Shown: piece by piece, positions 26,423 to 35,112 of the stretch | How the letters are laid out: every line of letters starts with the position of its first letter | Numbering within the stretch: the stretch's first letter is position 1 | Source of the DNA: DASUWK01 sp036378435 | GTDB lineage: Bacteria > Chloroflexota > Dormibacteria > Dormibacterales > Dormibacteraceae | Reading direction: 5' to 3' | Length of the DNA stretch: 64,000 nucleotides | Assembly (NCBI GenBank): GCA_036378435.1 | Contig: DASUWK010000056.1 | Span: 107,309-171,308, forward strand | Notes under the pieces: generated by a model | Database searches by the model: none | What the model was told of the DNA's origin: nothing | What the model saw: the letters and a program-made list of their open reading frames with translations, nothing else | Made by a program: the position numbers and the translations under genes

Positions 26423-27501
26423 TCGATTCGGTGCGCCGGCGCATCGGCATCGCCGGCCGGATCGCGGCCGCCGCCATGGCGCCCGCGCTGGTGGTGCTGG
26501 CGGTGATGGCCATCGCCACGTGGCTGTTCGCCCGCTCGCTCTTCGAGCGGTTGATGGTGTCGCACGGCGCCACGGCCGCAGACGCCGCGGCCATGTTCGA
26601 ACAGAGCGTCGGGCGCGTCGCCCTGATCGCCCTGATCATCGCCGCCGCCATCGCGGGCGCAGCCGCGGTGGTGCTGGCGCGTCATTTCGCCAGGCCGGTC
26701 GGCCAGCTGTACTCGGCGGCGAAGCGACTCGAGGCCGGCGAGAGCGGCGTGCGCGTCGCCGAACGCCCCGCGGTCCCGGAACTGGCCGTGCTCGCCGAAG
26801 CCTTCGATTCCATGGCGGTCGCCCTCGACCGGCAGGAGCAGGTGCGGCGCGACTTCGTAACGGGAGCCGCACACGAGCTGCTCACGCCGCTGACCAACCT
26901 GGAGGGCTACCTCGAGGGCCTGCGGGATGGCGTCATCCCGGCCGAGTCCGCCACCTTCGAGTCGCTGCTCGAGGAGACGAGAAGGCTGACGCGGCTTTCG
27001 CGGGCGCTGCTGCAGACGGCGGCCGCAGCCCAACTGGCGCCGGGCTCGGCGGTGGACATCGCCGGGTCCATCGCGGCGGCCGCCACCCTGCTGGAACCCG
27101 CCTTCGCCCGCCGTGAGATCGCGCTAGACGTCGACGTTGCGCAAGCTCTCCACGTCGTCGCCGCGGCCGACGAGGTGACCCAGGTGGTCTTCAACCTGCT
27201 GCACAACGCGAGCCGCTATTCGCGCGCAGGCGGCGTTGTCCGGATCACAGCCGGCGAATCCGGGGGGATGGTGCGCGTGGCCGTGATCAATGTGGGCGAG
27301 GACATTCCGCCGGAGGTGGCGGAGCGGGTCTTCGAGCGTTTCTTCCGCGCGGACGGCTCCCGCGATCGGTCGACCGGAGGCGCCGGGGTCGGCCTCGCGG
27401 TGGTCAAGGAGGTGGTCGAGAAGGCCGGCGGGCGCGTCGGGGTCGAGTCAGCTCAGGGCCAGACGCGGTTCTGGTTCACCCTGCCCGCCGCTCCCGCCTA
27501 G
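26419..27501 (+). CDS. Sensor histidine kinase
   Basis: Membrane histidine kinase, 360 aa, partner of the preceding regulator (ATGA overlap). Two helices (about 18-42 and 66-90) enclose a very short extracytoplasmic loop, so sensing is likely within the membrane or through a partner protein. A HAMP domain follows (about 90-143). The phosphorylation site is FVTGAAHELLTPL with His near residue 155. The ATPase domain has the N-box VVFNLLHNASRYS and the G-boxes GAGVGLAVVKEVV. All catalytic motifs are present. Confidence 0.93.
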   Translation: MIDSVRRRIGIAGRIAAAAMAPALVVLAVMAIATWLFARSLFERLMVSHGATAADAAAMFEQSVGRVALIALIIAAAIAGAAAVVLARHFARPVGQLYSAAKRLEAGESGVRVAERPAVPELAVLAEAFDSMAVALDRQEQVRRDFVTGAAHELLTPLTNLEGYLEGLRDGVIPAESATFESLLEETRRLTRLSRALLQTAAAAQLAPGSAVDIAGSIAAAATLLEPAFARREIALDVDVAQALHVVAAADEVTQVVFNLLHNASRYSRAGGVVRITAGESGGMVRVAVINVGEDIPPEVAERVFERFFRADGSRDRSTGGAGVGLAVVKEVVEKAGGRVGVESAQGQTRFWFTLPAAPA

Positions 27502-27776
27502 TGGGGTAGACCCGAGGTGGCGAGGCGAACCAGCCGCAAGCCGGCGACGTTCAGCCACACGTGCTCGGGCCCGCGCACGACCGTCATCAGCACCTGCTCA
27601 CATGACGAGCAGCGCAGGACGGCGCCGGGCGCATCCATGTACAGATGGACCTCGCCCATCGGGCCGGTGCTGCCGCAGCTGCCGCAGGTTCCCTGAGCCA
27701 GGGTCATCTCAGCCGCGAAAATCTCGCCGAGCAGTCCTGCTACCGCGTTGCCGTCCAGCCTCGTCGCTCCAGCCAT
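27498..27776 (-). CDS. DUF6510-like zinc-ribbon protein
   Basis: 92-aa protein with two CxxC pairs (CGSCG at about 38-42 and CSSC at about 64-67) forming a likely zinc ribbon. The start at 27776 is set by CAGGAGG five bases upstream. The closing VWLNVAGLRLVRL is typical of the DUF6510 group, which I recall being associated with oxidoreductase pairs like the one here. It lies 1 bp after the reductase stop, so it belongs to the same operon. It might aid cofactor insertion or electron transfer; this is inference. Confidence 0.7.
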   Translation of the reverse strand: MAGATRLDGNAVAGLLGEIFAAEMTLAQGTCGSCGSTGPMGEVHLYMDAPGAVLRCSSCEQVLMTVVRGPEHVWLNVAGLRLVRLATSGLPH

Positions 27777-27777
27777 G

Positions 27778-28533
27778 TCAGCCTCCTGTCGCGCCAAAAC
27801 GCTCGGTCCGAATTGAGCCCGGTGCGTGCCCGAGCTGTACCAGACTCTCGGCGGCCGCCTCGACGAAAGAGGTCGGGCCGCAGATGTAGCAGATGAGATC
27901 GCTGCTCGGAGGCCAGGCGACCTCCGAGAGCATCGTCTTGTCGAGCCGGCGTGCGTAGCCGGTCCACCCCGGCGGCTGCGAACGGGTCAGCGCGAGTCGC
28001 ACCTCGCGACCGCCAGACCCGTTCAACTGGTCGAGCTCATCGCGGTAGATCACCTCGTCGATCGAGCGCGAGGAGTAGAGCAGGCGCATCGGCGCCGCCG
28101 CTCCCGTGGCTGCGTGCAGTCGCAGCATCGCCATCAGCGGCACCACCCCCGAACCGCCACCGATCAACAGCACCGGACGGTCGCGCTGCACCTCGGGCTG
28201 CCACGCGAAGTAGAGACCGACCGGGCCCCTGAGCTCGAAGCCGTCGCCAACCCGCGCCTCGCCGACCAGGTAGGGCGACACCTCGCCGTCGTCGAGCCGT
28301 TCGATGGTGAGAGTGAGCCGCTCGGCACCGGGCGCCGAAGCGATCGAGTAGCTGCGCTGGGCCTGGTAGCCATCCTCGGCCGTCAGGCGGACATCGACGT
28401 GCTGGCCGGCCAAGTGGCCGGGCCAGCCGGGCACATCCAGGTGCAGGCTCGCGGCCCGCGGCGTCTCCTGGACCAGCTCCGCGATGCGGGCCGGCCGCCA
28501 GCTCAGTCGCCCCAGTAACGCTGCTCGCGCCAC
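27778..28533 (-). CDS. FAD/NAD(P)-binding ferredoxin-reductase-like oxidoreductase
   Basis: FNR-family reductase of 251 aa without a ferredoxin domain. The FAD part has RSYSIASAP (RxYS motif), the NAD(P) part has LLIGGGSGVVPLMAML, and the C-terminus has CGPTSFVEAAAESL. It therefore carries out NAD(P)H-to-acceptor electron flow but lacks a built-in 2Fe-2S centre. Its start overlaps the molybdoenzyme gene by 31 bp, so it is likely the electron partner of that protein. Confidence 0.88.
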   Translation of the reverse strand: MARAALLGRLSWRPARIAELVQETPRAASLHLDVPGWPGHLAGQHVDVRLTAEDGYQAQRSYSIASAPGAERLTLTIERLDDGEVSPYLVGEARVGDGFELRGPVGLYFAWQPEVQRDRPVLLIGGGSGVVPLMAMLRLHAATGAAAPMRLLYSSRSIDEVIYRDELDQLNGSGGREVRLALTRSQPPGWTGYARRLDKTMLSEVAWPPSSDLICYICGPTSFVEAAAESLVQLGHAPGSIRTERFGATGG

Positions 28534-29108
28534 GGATCACCGTAGAGGTGGTAGCCGTTCGACTCCCAAAAGCCGGGCTCGTCGTCCGCCATCAGGCGCA
28601 GGCCGCGCACCCACTTGGCGCTCTTCCAGAAGTAGAGATGTGGCACCAGGAGTCGCGCCGGTCCGCCGTGCTCGGGATCGACCGGCGCGCCGCCGTACAC
28701 GTAAGCGATCAAGGCCTGGCTCCCGCGGAGGTCGTCCAGCGGCACGTTTGTCGTGTAGCCGCCGTCGCTGAACGCCATCGCGTACTCAGCCGCCGTCTCA
28801 ACGCCTTCGAGCAAGGTGTCGATCCGGACTCCTTTCCAGCTCGTGTCCAGCTTCGACCACTTGGTCACACAGTGGATGTCCACCGTGACCTCCTCGGCGG
28901 GCAGCGCCAGGAGCTCGTCCCAGGTCCAGCGAACGTCCTGGTCGACCTCGCCGGTGATCGTGAAGGTCCATTCGGCCAGCGGGGTACGCGGCGTGGGTCC
29001 GGCGGACAGCACGGGGAAGCCGTCGGTCAGGTACTGCCCCGGCGGAATGCGGGAGGGGTCGGCGCCCTCACGCCGGCGACCGCGAAAGCCACGGGACACG
29101 AAGCTCAT
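28503..29108 (-). CDS. Sulfite-oxidase-like molybdopterin protein
   Basis: Molybdopterin-binding oxidoreductase of the sulfite oxidase superfamily, 201 aa, lacking the dimerisation domain. The Mo-ligand cysteine lies in DIHCVTKWSKLDTSW, with cofactor contacts in PHLYFWKSAKWVRGL. No signal peptide or Tat motif is evident; an Arg-rich N-terminus (SRGFRGRRREG) precedes the domain. It is the first gene of a three-gene unit with the reductase and the DUF6510-like protein. A protein-methionine-sulfoxide or sulfite reaction is possible; the substrate is unknown. Confidence 0.88.
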   Translation of the reverse strand: MSFVSRGFRGRRREGADPSRIPPGQYLTDGFPVLSAGPTPRTPLAEWTFTITGEVDQDVRWTWDELLALPAEEVTVDIHCVTKWSKLDTSWKGVRIDTLLEGVETAAEYAMAFSDGGYTTNVPLDDLRGSQALIAYVYGGAPVDPEHGGPARLLVPHLYFWKSAKWVRGLRLMADDEPGFWESNGYHLYGDPWREQRYWGD

Positions 29109-29158
29109 CGGTGACGGCAGCCTAGCAGGCTGAAGGCTCGATCTCGTATTCAGAACAG

Positions 29159-29245
29159 TGGTGCCGAGAGGGGGATTCGAACCCCCATGAGGTTGCCCTC
29201 AACGGTTTTTGAGACCGCCGCGTCTGCCGGTTCCGCCATCTCGGC
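29159..29245 (-). tRNA. tRNA-Leu (anticodon CAA)
   Basis: Complete 87-nt class II tRNA. Acceptor GCCGAGA pairs with TCTCGGC; the anticodon loop CTCAAAA gives CAA. There is a long variable arm and a T-loop GGTTCGAATCC. The CCA end is encoded (29159-29161). Confidence 0.95.
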
Positions 29246-29321
29246 CCGTTGGCCAGCGCCAGTTGCCCCGCCGAGACTAGCTCATAGGGCCGCAGGGGCC
29301 GGCGAAGCGCGGCGGAGTGTT

Positions 29322-30413
29322 CTAGTACTTTGCCCAGAGGGTCGGGCTGGAGCTGCCCGCTCCGTACCAGATCGCGGCGCTTTCGGTCCCCACCAGCCAG
29401 GTGCCGTACTTGTCGATCTCCCCGTCCCAGATGTCGATCTCGCCCCCGATCACGGGGGCCTGGCCCTGGCCGGTCACCAGGTACTCGGTGTCTGCGTAGT
29501 ACTGGTTCGTGCCGCCCAGAAGGATCGGCTCTCCTGATGACGTCACATCCGTGATCACGTAATAGGCGTCGGTGCTCGTGAGCCAGGCGGTCGCCGCCTT
29601 GGTGGCGAGGTCAAGGCGATCAAGGACGTGCCCGGCGATCTGATCGGTGAAACCGGGGAATGTCTTGCCCTGCTGATCGAGGCCCCACACCTCGCCGCCG
29701 GACACCATGTACCAGCTGCCAGACGAGGTGATCGGTATCGCTGCGGCCCCGCTCGTCGGCACTTCGGTGAGGCCGTTGCGGCCCGCCGGCACGCTTCCGT
29801 TCGGGGTCACGACATAGACGTAATTGGCATCCACCCCGATCGGAATGCCGCCGCCTCCCGCCGCGAGGACGGTGTCCGTGCCGCTGGCCCCGTCGACCAG
29901 ATGCAGGCTGTGGGCCGAATCCTCGTACGTGTAATGGGATCCGTCCGGGGCGACCAGCTGCCGTGGCACTGGCAGCCACTTCTTCAACGTCCAGTTGTAA
30001 GTGACGCCCGTCGGAGCTTCACCATCGGGCAGACGAACATCGCCGGCCGGGTCGCTCACCTGCATGTTCGGGTCATATCCGTTGACAGGCGGTTGGGCCG
30101 GGATGTCAACCCACGCTCCGACTCCGTTGACGTCGACCGGCATCCGGCACAGCATCGCGACAGGCGTAGGTGACGGGATCGGCGCTGCGGCGGTCGTGAT
30201 GTGCCGAGGGGACGGCGACGGCGCGGGCGCGTGGGATGTGCTCACGCTCGGACTCGGCGGAACGGCAGGTGGAGGCGACGCCAGGGGGCTGATGTCGGGC
30301 GACGCGGTGACGCCGGGCGATGCCTGAACCGAGATATGGCGAGCAGCCAGACGCGGTCCGCAGGCCGCGACGACAAGCAGCAGAACGACGCCGGCGAAAA
30401 CCCTTCGGGCCAT
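29322..30413 (-). CDS. Lipoprotein with beta-propeller-like mature domain
   Basis: Secreted lipoprotein of 363 aa. The signal peptide ends in a lipobox VVAAC (Cys about residue 18). Residues 25-85 are a Pro/Ser/Thr-rich linker, followed by a Gly/Asp/Trp-rich beta domain with repeating YVYVV, WYMVSGG, YYVITDV and EYLVTG strands, suggesting blades of a propeller. No enzyme motif is visible and I do not recognise the family. It lies between two tRNA-Leu genes on the same strand. Confidence 0.75.
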   Translation of the reverse strand: MARRVFAGVVLLLVVAACGPRLAARHISVQASPGVTASPDISPLASPPPAVPPSPSVSTSHAPAPSPSPRHITTAAAPIPSPTPVAMLCRMPVDVNGVGAWVDIPAQPPVNGYDPNMQVSDPAGDVRLPDGEAPTGVTYNWTLKKWLPVPRQLVAPDGSHYTYEDSAHSLHLVDGASGTDTVLAAGGGGIPIGVDANYVYVVTPNGSVPAGRNGLTEVPTSGAAAIPITSSGSWYMVSGGEVWGLDQQGKTFPGFTDQIAGHVLDRLDLATKAATAWLTSTDAYYVITDVTSSGEPILLGGTNQYYADTEYLVTGQGQAPVIGGEIDIWDGEIDKYGTWLVGTESAAIWYGAGSSSPTLWAKY

Positions 30414-30461
30414 CGAATCACGCAGCTAACAGCTATGTCACGACAAAACGCCGACGCCCGC

Positions 30462-30548
30462 TGGTGTCGGCGAGAGGACTCGAACCTCCATGCCCTCGCG
30501 GGCACCGGATCCTAAGTCCGGCGCGTCTACCAGTTCCGCCACGCCGAC
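30462..30548 (-). tRNA. tRNA-Leu (anticodon TAG)
   Basis: Complete 87-nt class II tRNA. Acceptor GTCGGCG pairs with CGCCGAC; the anticodon loop CTTAGGA gives TAG. Long variable arm; CCA encoded (30462-30464). Confidence 0.95.
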
Positions 30549-30658
30549 CTGGGCGAGCGCCAATATAGCCGTTCGCCGCCTTAACAAGCGCCCCTCCGAC
30601 GTGATAACAATCGGTGTCAGAACTGGTGATACAAGCACGTCCAGGGGCGTCCGCGACC

Positions 30659-31948
30659 ATGCGGATCGCCCTGATCTCCGAGCAAATCCGCCCCCTCGAG
30701 CTGACGGCCGACCTGCCGGGCCGGGAGCTCTACGCGCTGGAGCTCGGGCGCAACCTGGCGCGCCTGGGCTGTGAGGTCGACCTCTTCGTGCGCCGGCTCG
30801 ACGCCGACGACGCGCGGATCACGCAGGTCGAGCCCCGCTTCCGCCTGATCACGTTGGCCGCGGGACCGAACGGCCCGCGCCAGCGGCGAACGCTGTGGAT
30901 GATCGCGCCCCAGATGCGCGACCAGGTGCTGCGTTTCATGCTCTCCGAAGGCGCCCGCTACGACTTGGTCCACGCCACGTCCTGGATCGCCGGCGTCGCG
31001 GCGGCCGAGGTCGCGAAGCGCGCCGAGCTCCGCTACACGCAGCTGATCCAGGCGCCGAAGCTTTCCAAGGAGCACCACCTCGACGACCCGCTGGCCAGCC
31101 CACCCCAGCGAGTCCAGTACGAGGTCGAGTTCGCTCGCGACGCGGACGCGGTGATCACGCGAACGCCCTCGGAGCGCGAGACCATCGTCGAGGCCTACGG
31201 GGCCGACCCTCGCCGGGTGGCGGTGATCCCTTGGGGGGTCGACCTGGACGTCTTCCGGCCCAGTGACCGCGCCCATGCGCGCCGCCGCCTGGGCCTCGAC
31301 CAGACCGGCTCGATCGTCCTCCACGTCGGGCGGCCCGAGCCGCGCGGAGGCGCCCCGGACCTGCTCCGGGCGCTGGCGCTGGTCGAGGACCTGCCAGGCG
31401 GCCCGCCGACTCTGCTGCTGGTGGGCGGCGACACACGCGAGCCCGACCCCGCGCAGAACGGCGTCGTCGGCGAGCTGTGGCAGCTGGCGGTGGAGCTGGG
31501 GGTGGCGGAGCGCGTGCGCTTCGTCGGCCGGCGCAGCCGCGCGGAGCTGCCCACCTACTACGCCGCCGCCGACGTCGTGGCCTGCATCCCTCCGCACGAG
31601 CCCTACGGCCAGCAGGTGCGCGAGGCGCTGGCTTGCGCGCGCCCGGTGATCGGCTCCGCTGTCGGAGGCATCGCGGACGTGCTGCAGGGCGAAAGCGCTG
31701 GAACGCTGGTGGCGCCCGAGGACCTGCGCGAGCTCGCGGCCCGCCTGCGGCGGCTGCTGCGCAGCCCCGGCCTGCGGGCCCGGATGGGACGTGCCGGCCG
31801 CGCCCATGCCGAGCACGAGCTGGCCTGGCGCCGCGTGGCGGAGAGCACGCGCGATCTCTTCATGAGCGTGACCGGCCTGGTGCCGGAGCCGCCGCCCCCG
31901 GTCACACCCACGCCGGCCACGCTGCCCACGGAAGCTCCGCCCGCCTAG
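30659..31948 (+). CDS. GT4-family glycosyltransferase
   Basis: GT-B fold retaining glycosyltransferase, 429 aa. The N-terminal acceptor domain begins MRIALISEQIRP with a Gly-rich turn at LPGREL. The C-terminal donor domain has VIPWGVDLDVFRP, LHVGRPEPRGG, and the nucleotide-sugar motif around PYGQQVREALACARPVIGSAVGGI (Glu-x7-Glu-like, with Gln in place of the usual first Gly/Glu context). The last 20 residues are Pro/Thr-rich. The start at 30659 gives the standard GT4 N-terminus. Donor and acceptor are unknown; no partner enzymes are adjacent. Confidence 0.88.
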   Translation: MRIALISEQIRPLELTADLPGRELYALELGRNLARLGCEVDLFVRRLDADDARITQVEPRFRLITLAAGPNGPRQRRTLWMIAPQMRDQVLRFMLSEGARYDLVHATSWIAGVAAAEVAKRAELRYTQLIQAPKLSKEHHLDDPLASPPQRVQYEVEFARDADAVITRTPSERETIVEAYGADPRRVAVIPWGVDLDVFRPSDRAHARRRLGLDQTGSIVLHVGRPEPRGGAPDLLRALALVEDLPGGPPTLLLVGGDTREPDPAQNGVVGELWQLAVELGVAERVRFVGRRSRAELPTYYAAADVVACIPPHEPYGQQVREALACARPVIGSAVGGIADVLQGESAGTLVAPEDLRELAARLRRLLRSPGLRARMGRAGRAHAEHELAWRRVAESTRDLFMSVTGLVPEPPPPVTPTPATLPTEAPPA

Positions 31949-32976
31949 TCGAGGAAGCGCAGAACCGCCCGCTCCTCGGGCCGCAGCCCTGCCTCGACCT
32001 CGGAGAGCATCTCGTCCAGCTCGCGATCCGGCGCGGGCTTCAGCTTGCCGTCGAGGTAGGCCTGGATCACCGCTCCATCGACGTAGCACTTGCGGCAGAC
32101 GGCAGGCGTGTTCCCGAGCAGCCCGGCCACCCACTTGATCGCTCCGCTCAGCTCCCGCCGCGCCTGGCCGGCAGACGACGGCGGCTCCGCCCGCGTCAGC
32201 GCGTAGAGGCCGAGCACCGTGCCCGCCCAGGTGCGGAAGTCCTTGGCGGTGAAGTCGTCACCGGTGATGTCGCGCAGGTAGTCGTTGATGTCGTCAGAGG
32301 TGACGGGCCGCACCTGGCCGTCGTCGTCGACGTACTGGAACAGCTCCTGTCCCGGCAGCTCCTCCAGCTGCTTGACGAGCCGGGCCAGCCGGCGATCGCG
32401 GAGCCCGACCACGTGCTCGCGGCCACCCTTGCCGCGAAAGCGCAGCCTCAGCCGGGAGCCCTCGACGTCGACGTGCTCCTCGCGCAGCGTCGTCGCGCCA
32501 TAGGAGTCGTTCTCGCGCGCGTACTCTTCGTTGCCGACGCGCACGAGCGTGCGGTCGAGCAGTCGCACGACGGCCGCCAGCACCTTGTCGCGCGGCGTGC
32601 CCGGCAGCTCGAGGTCGCGCCGGACGCGAGCGCGGATCTTGGGCAGCGCGCGCCCGAAAGGCACGAGCCGCTCGTATTTGGCCTCGTCTCGGACCTCGCG
32701 CCAGCGATCGTGGTAGCGGTACTGCTTGCGCCCGCGCGCGTCACGGCCGGTTGCCTGGAGGTGGCCGTTGGGCTGCGCACATATCCACACATCGGTCCAG
32801 GCAGGCGGCACCGCCAGCCGCTTGATGCGGCGCAAGGTGGCGGCATCCCGCACGGGCCGGTCATCGGCGTTGACGTACGCGAAGCCACGGCCCGCCCGCC
32901 GGCGGCGGATGCCGGGCATCTGGTCGGAGGTGTATCGAAGGCCCGCGTCGCGAGCGGCTGCGCGGGCGTCGTCCAT
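31945..32976 (-). CDS. DNA topoisomerase IB (poxvirus/eukaryote type)
   Basis: Relaxes supercoils by nicking one strand through a 3'-phosphotyrosine, 343 aa. The N-terminal domain (about 20-85) has the GFAYVNADDRPV and IKRLAVPPAW segments typical of bacterial topoisomerase IB. The catalytic domain has the Arg/Lys-rich motifs LRFRGKGGREH and DFRTWAGT. The nucleophile Tyr is at about 298 in VCRKCYVDG; most relatives have His-Pro after the Tyr-Val/Ile, here replaced by Asp-Gly. The start codon is only 21 bp from the divergent MbfA-like gene. The 3' end overlaps the glycosyltransferase gene. Confidence 0.9.
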   Translation of the reverse strand: MDDARAAARDAGLRYTSDQMPGIRRRRAGRGFAYVNADDRPVRDAATLRRIKRLAVPPAWTDVWICAQPNGHLQATGRDARGRKQYRYHDRWREVRDEAKYERLVPFGRALPKIRARVRRDLELPGTPRDKVLAAVVRLLDRTLVRVGNEEYARENDSYGATTLREEHVDVEGSRLRLRFRGKGGREHVVGLRDRRLARLVKQLEELPGQELFQYVDDDGQVRPVTSDDINDYLRDITGDDFTAKDFRTWAGTVLGLYALTRAEPPSSAGQARRELSGAIKWVAGLLGNTPAVCRKCYVDGAVIQAYLDGKLKPAPDRELDEMLSEVEAGLRPEERAVLRFLD

Positions 32977-32997
32977 GCGAAATCGGACAATACGGGC

Positions 32998-34149
32998 GTG
33001 GCGATCACTGACTCGCAGGTCGTCGAGCGCCTGCTGCAAGCGTGGCGCGGCGAGATCGAGGCCCGAACGATCTACGAGATCCTCGCCGAGCGGGAGCGCG
33101 ACCCCGCGCGCGCCAACATCCTCCGGCGCCTGGCGGCGGGGGAGGCCAAGCATCGCGAGCGCCTCGAAGCCCGGCTGGTCGAGCTCGGCCACCCCGCGCC
33201 CGACCCGGCGACGGTCAGGATCTCGCGCTTCGCGCGCCTGCAGGCTCGCCTGGCGCCGATCGAACGCGTGCTGATGGCGCGCGAGGCCGCCGAGCAGGAC
33301 GAGGTAGAGGACGGTTACCGGCGATCCACCGGCGACCCTGAGACCGACCGGCTGTTCGCCGATATCCGGCACGAGGAATGGCAGCACTCGAAGGACGTCG
33401 CGGGCATGGGCGCGGGCGAGCGCGCCGACGCCCAGCCGGAGGCGCAGTCGCGACTCAACCGGATCCTCAGACGCGAGACCTGGCACCAGACCGGCTCCGG
33501 CTGGATCTCAGGCGCCATCTACGGCGCGAACGACGGCCTGGCGGCCGTGTTCGGCATAGTGTCTGGCGTCTCCGGCGCGACCGGCGGTTCCTCCTTCGTG
33601 CTCACGGCCGGCCTCGCCGGCACGATCGCCTCGGCGCTGTCGATGGCCACGGGCGCCTACCTCGCTGAGCGCTCAACCTCAGAGGTGGCCGCGGCCAACC
33701 TCGCCCGCGAGCGCAAAGAGATCGAGGAGCACCCGGACGAGGAGCGCGAGGAACTCTCGCTCTACTACCAGCTCAAGGGGCTGACGAAGGAAGACGCCGA
33801 CGACCTGGCGGAGAAGCTCTCACACAACCCAGACGCGTTCCTGAGCGTGCTGGCGGTGGAGGAGCTGGGCGGCCTGGGCGGAGGCGGCGATCCTGTCCAG
33901 GCCGGGCTGGCCGCCGGCATCAGCACCGGCGTCGGCGCCCTCATCCCCGTCTTGCCCTTCTTCTTTCTCCGAGGCATCTCCGCCGTGATCGCCGCTGCGG
34001 CCGTGTCTCTGACCGCGCATTTCCTGGTCGGTGCCGCCAAGTCGCTTTTCACGCTGAGATCGTGGTGGGCGGCCGGTCTCGAGATGACGGCCGCCGGCGT
34101 GATCGTGGGCGGCGCGACGTACGCGGCCGGCCTCCTGTTCCACGCCTAG
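32998..34149 (+). CDS. MbfA-like ferritin/VIT1 fusion, iron exporter
   Basis: Membrane-bound ferritin-type protein of 383 aa. Residues about 1-140 are a rubrerythrin-like diiron domain: EIEARTIYEILAERE, EAKHRERLEARL and HEEWQHSKDV give the Glu/His ligands. Residues about 170-383 are a VIT1/CCC1 transporter with SGAIYGANDGLAAVFGIVSG, ALSMATGAYLAERS and three C-terminal helices. Characterised MbfA proteins export iron and protect against peroxide. It starts at GTG with no ribosome site, so it may be translated from a leaderless mRNA. It is divergent from topoisomerase IB. Confidence 0.9.
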   Translation: MAITDSQVVERLLQAWRGEIEARTIYEILAERERDPARANILRRLAAGEAKHRERLEARLVELGHPAPDPATVRISRFARLQARLAPIERVLMAREAAEQDEVEDGYRRSTGDPETDRLFADIRHEEWQHSKDVAGMGAGERADAQPEAQSRLNRILRRETWHQTGSGWISGAIYGANDGLAAVFGIVSGVSGATGGSSFVLTAGLAGTIASALSMATGAYLAERSTSEVAAANLARERKEIEEHPDEEREELSLYYQLKGLTKEDADDLAEKLSHNPDAFLSVLAVEELGGLGGGGDPVQAGLAAGISTGVGALIPVLPFFFLRGISAVIAAAAVSLTAHFLVGAAKSLFTLRSWWAAGLEMTAAGVIVGGATYAAGLLFHA

Positions 34150-34161
34150 AGTCGCCGGCGC

Positions 34162-35112
34162 TTAGGGGATCACTAAGGGCTTCGCCGGTGGGACCTCGCC
34201 GGCGGCCAGCCGCTCGAACAGCTCCGGGAGCTCTTCGAGCCCGACCGGGGTCGTGATCTCGGCGAGCTCCGGGTGCTGCGGCAGGAGCTGCACCGCTCGT
34301 CGGAAGTCGTCATGCGTGGCAGTGATGCTGCCCAGCACGCGCAGCTCGCGCGTGATCAGGAACACCGGCGTTAGCGTCACTTCGGCGACGGCGATGCCGG
34401 CCAGCACGACCGTGCCTCCCGAGTCCGCCATGTCGACCGCGGTCTGCAGCGCGTCCGGCCGGCCCGAGCACTCGATCACCACCGGGACGCGGTCCAGGCC
34501 GGTCCGCGCCTGGCCGGCGGAGGCCACCGCGCGCTGCACGCCCAGGCGCTCGCCAAGGGCACGGCGCGCCGCGTTCGGTTCTACGGCAGTGATCGGGGAG
34601 GCGCCCGCGGCCCTGAGCGCGATCACGGTCAGAAGTCCGATCGAGCCCAGCCCGACCACCAGCGCCGGCGTGCCGGCCTCGATCTCCGAGCGTGACACCG
34701 CGTGCACCGCGACCGATAGGGGCTCAGCGAGGGCGCCGACCTGCGGCGGGACCTCGGGCGGCAGCTCATAAACCAGCTCCTTCGGCACGACCAGCCATTC
34801 GGTGTAACCGCCGGGCCGAAGGACGGGCTTGGTCAGCGTGTCGATGCAGCGGTTCTCGTGCCCGGACCGGCAGTCATCGCACTGACCGCAGGGCACCTTC
34901 GGGTCGATCGCGGCGAGGGCGCCTCCGTCCAATCGACCGGCGATCTCGTGACCTATCACGCCGCTGGAGAGGCCGAGCTTGTAGGAGCTCACGTCGGAGC
35001 CGCAGACGCCGCAGGCCTCGATGCGCAGCAGGACCTCGCCCGGACCGGGCTCCGGCTGGTCGAGCTCGACGAGCCTCATCTCGTGCGCCTCGACGAGCTC
35101 GACGGCTCTCAC
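34162..35112 (-). CDS. Zinc-dependent medium-chain alcohol/polyol dehydrogenase
   Basis: MDR-superfamily NAD(P)-dependent dehydrogenase of 316 aa. The catalytic zinc site is formed by GVCGSDVSSY, GHEIAG and a later Glu. The structural zinc site CGQCDDCRSGHENRC is complete (four Cys). The Rossmann motif is VVGLGSIGLLTV. The GTG start overlaps the stop of the TPP enzyme gene (GTGA). It resembles threonine/sorbitol-type dehydrogenases but is short. In context it probably oxidises or reduces a product of the TPP enzyme; the exact substrate is unknown. Confidence 0.88.
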   Translation of the reverse strand: MRAVELVEAHEMRLVELDQPEPGPGEVLLRIEACGVCGSDVSSYKLGLSSGVIGHEIAGRLDGGALAAIDPKVPCGQCDDCRSGHENRCIDTLTKPVLRPGGYTEWLVVPKELVYELPPEVPPQVGALAEPLSVAVHAVSRSEIEAGTPALVVGLGSIGLLTVIALRAAGASPITAVEPNAARRALGERLGVQRAVASAGQARTGLDRVPVVIECSGRPDALQTAVDMADSGGTVVLAGIAVAEVTLTPVFLITRELRVLGSITATHDDFRRAVQLLPQHPELAEITTPVGLEELPELFERLAAGEVPPAKPLVIP

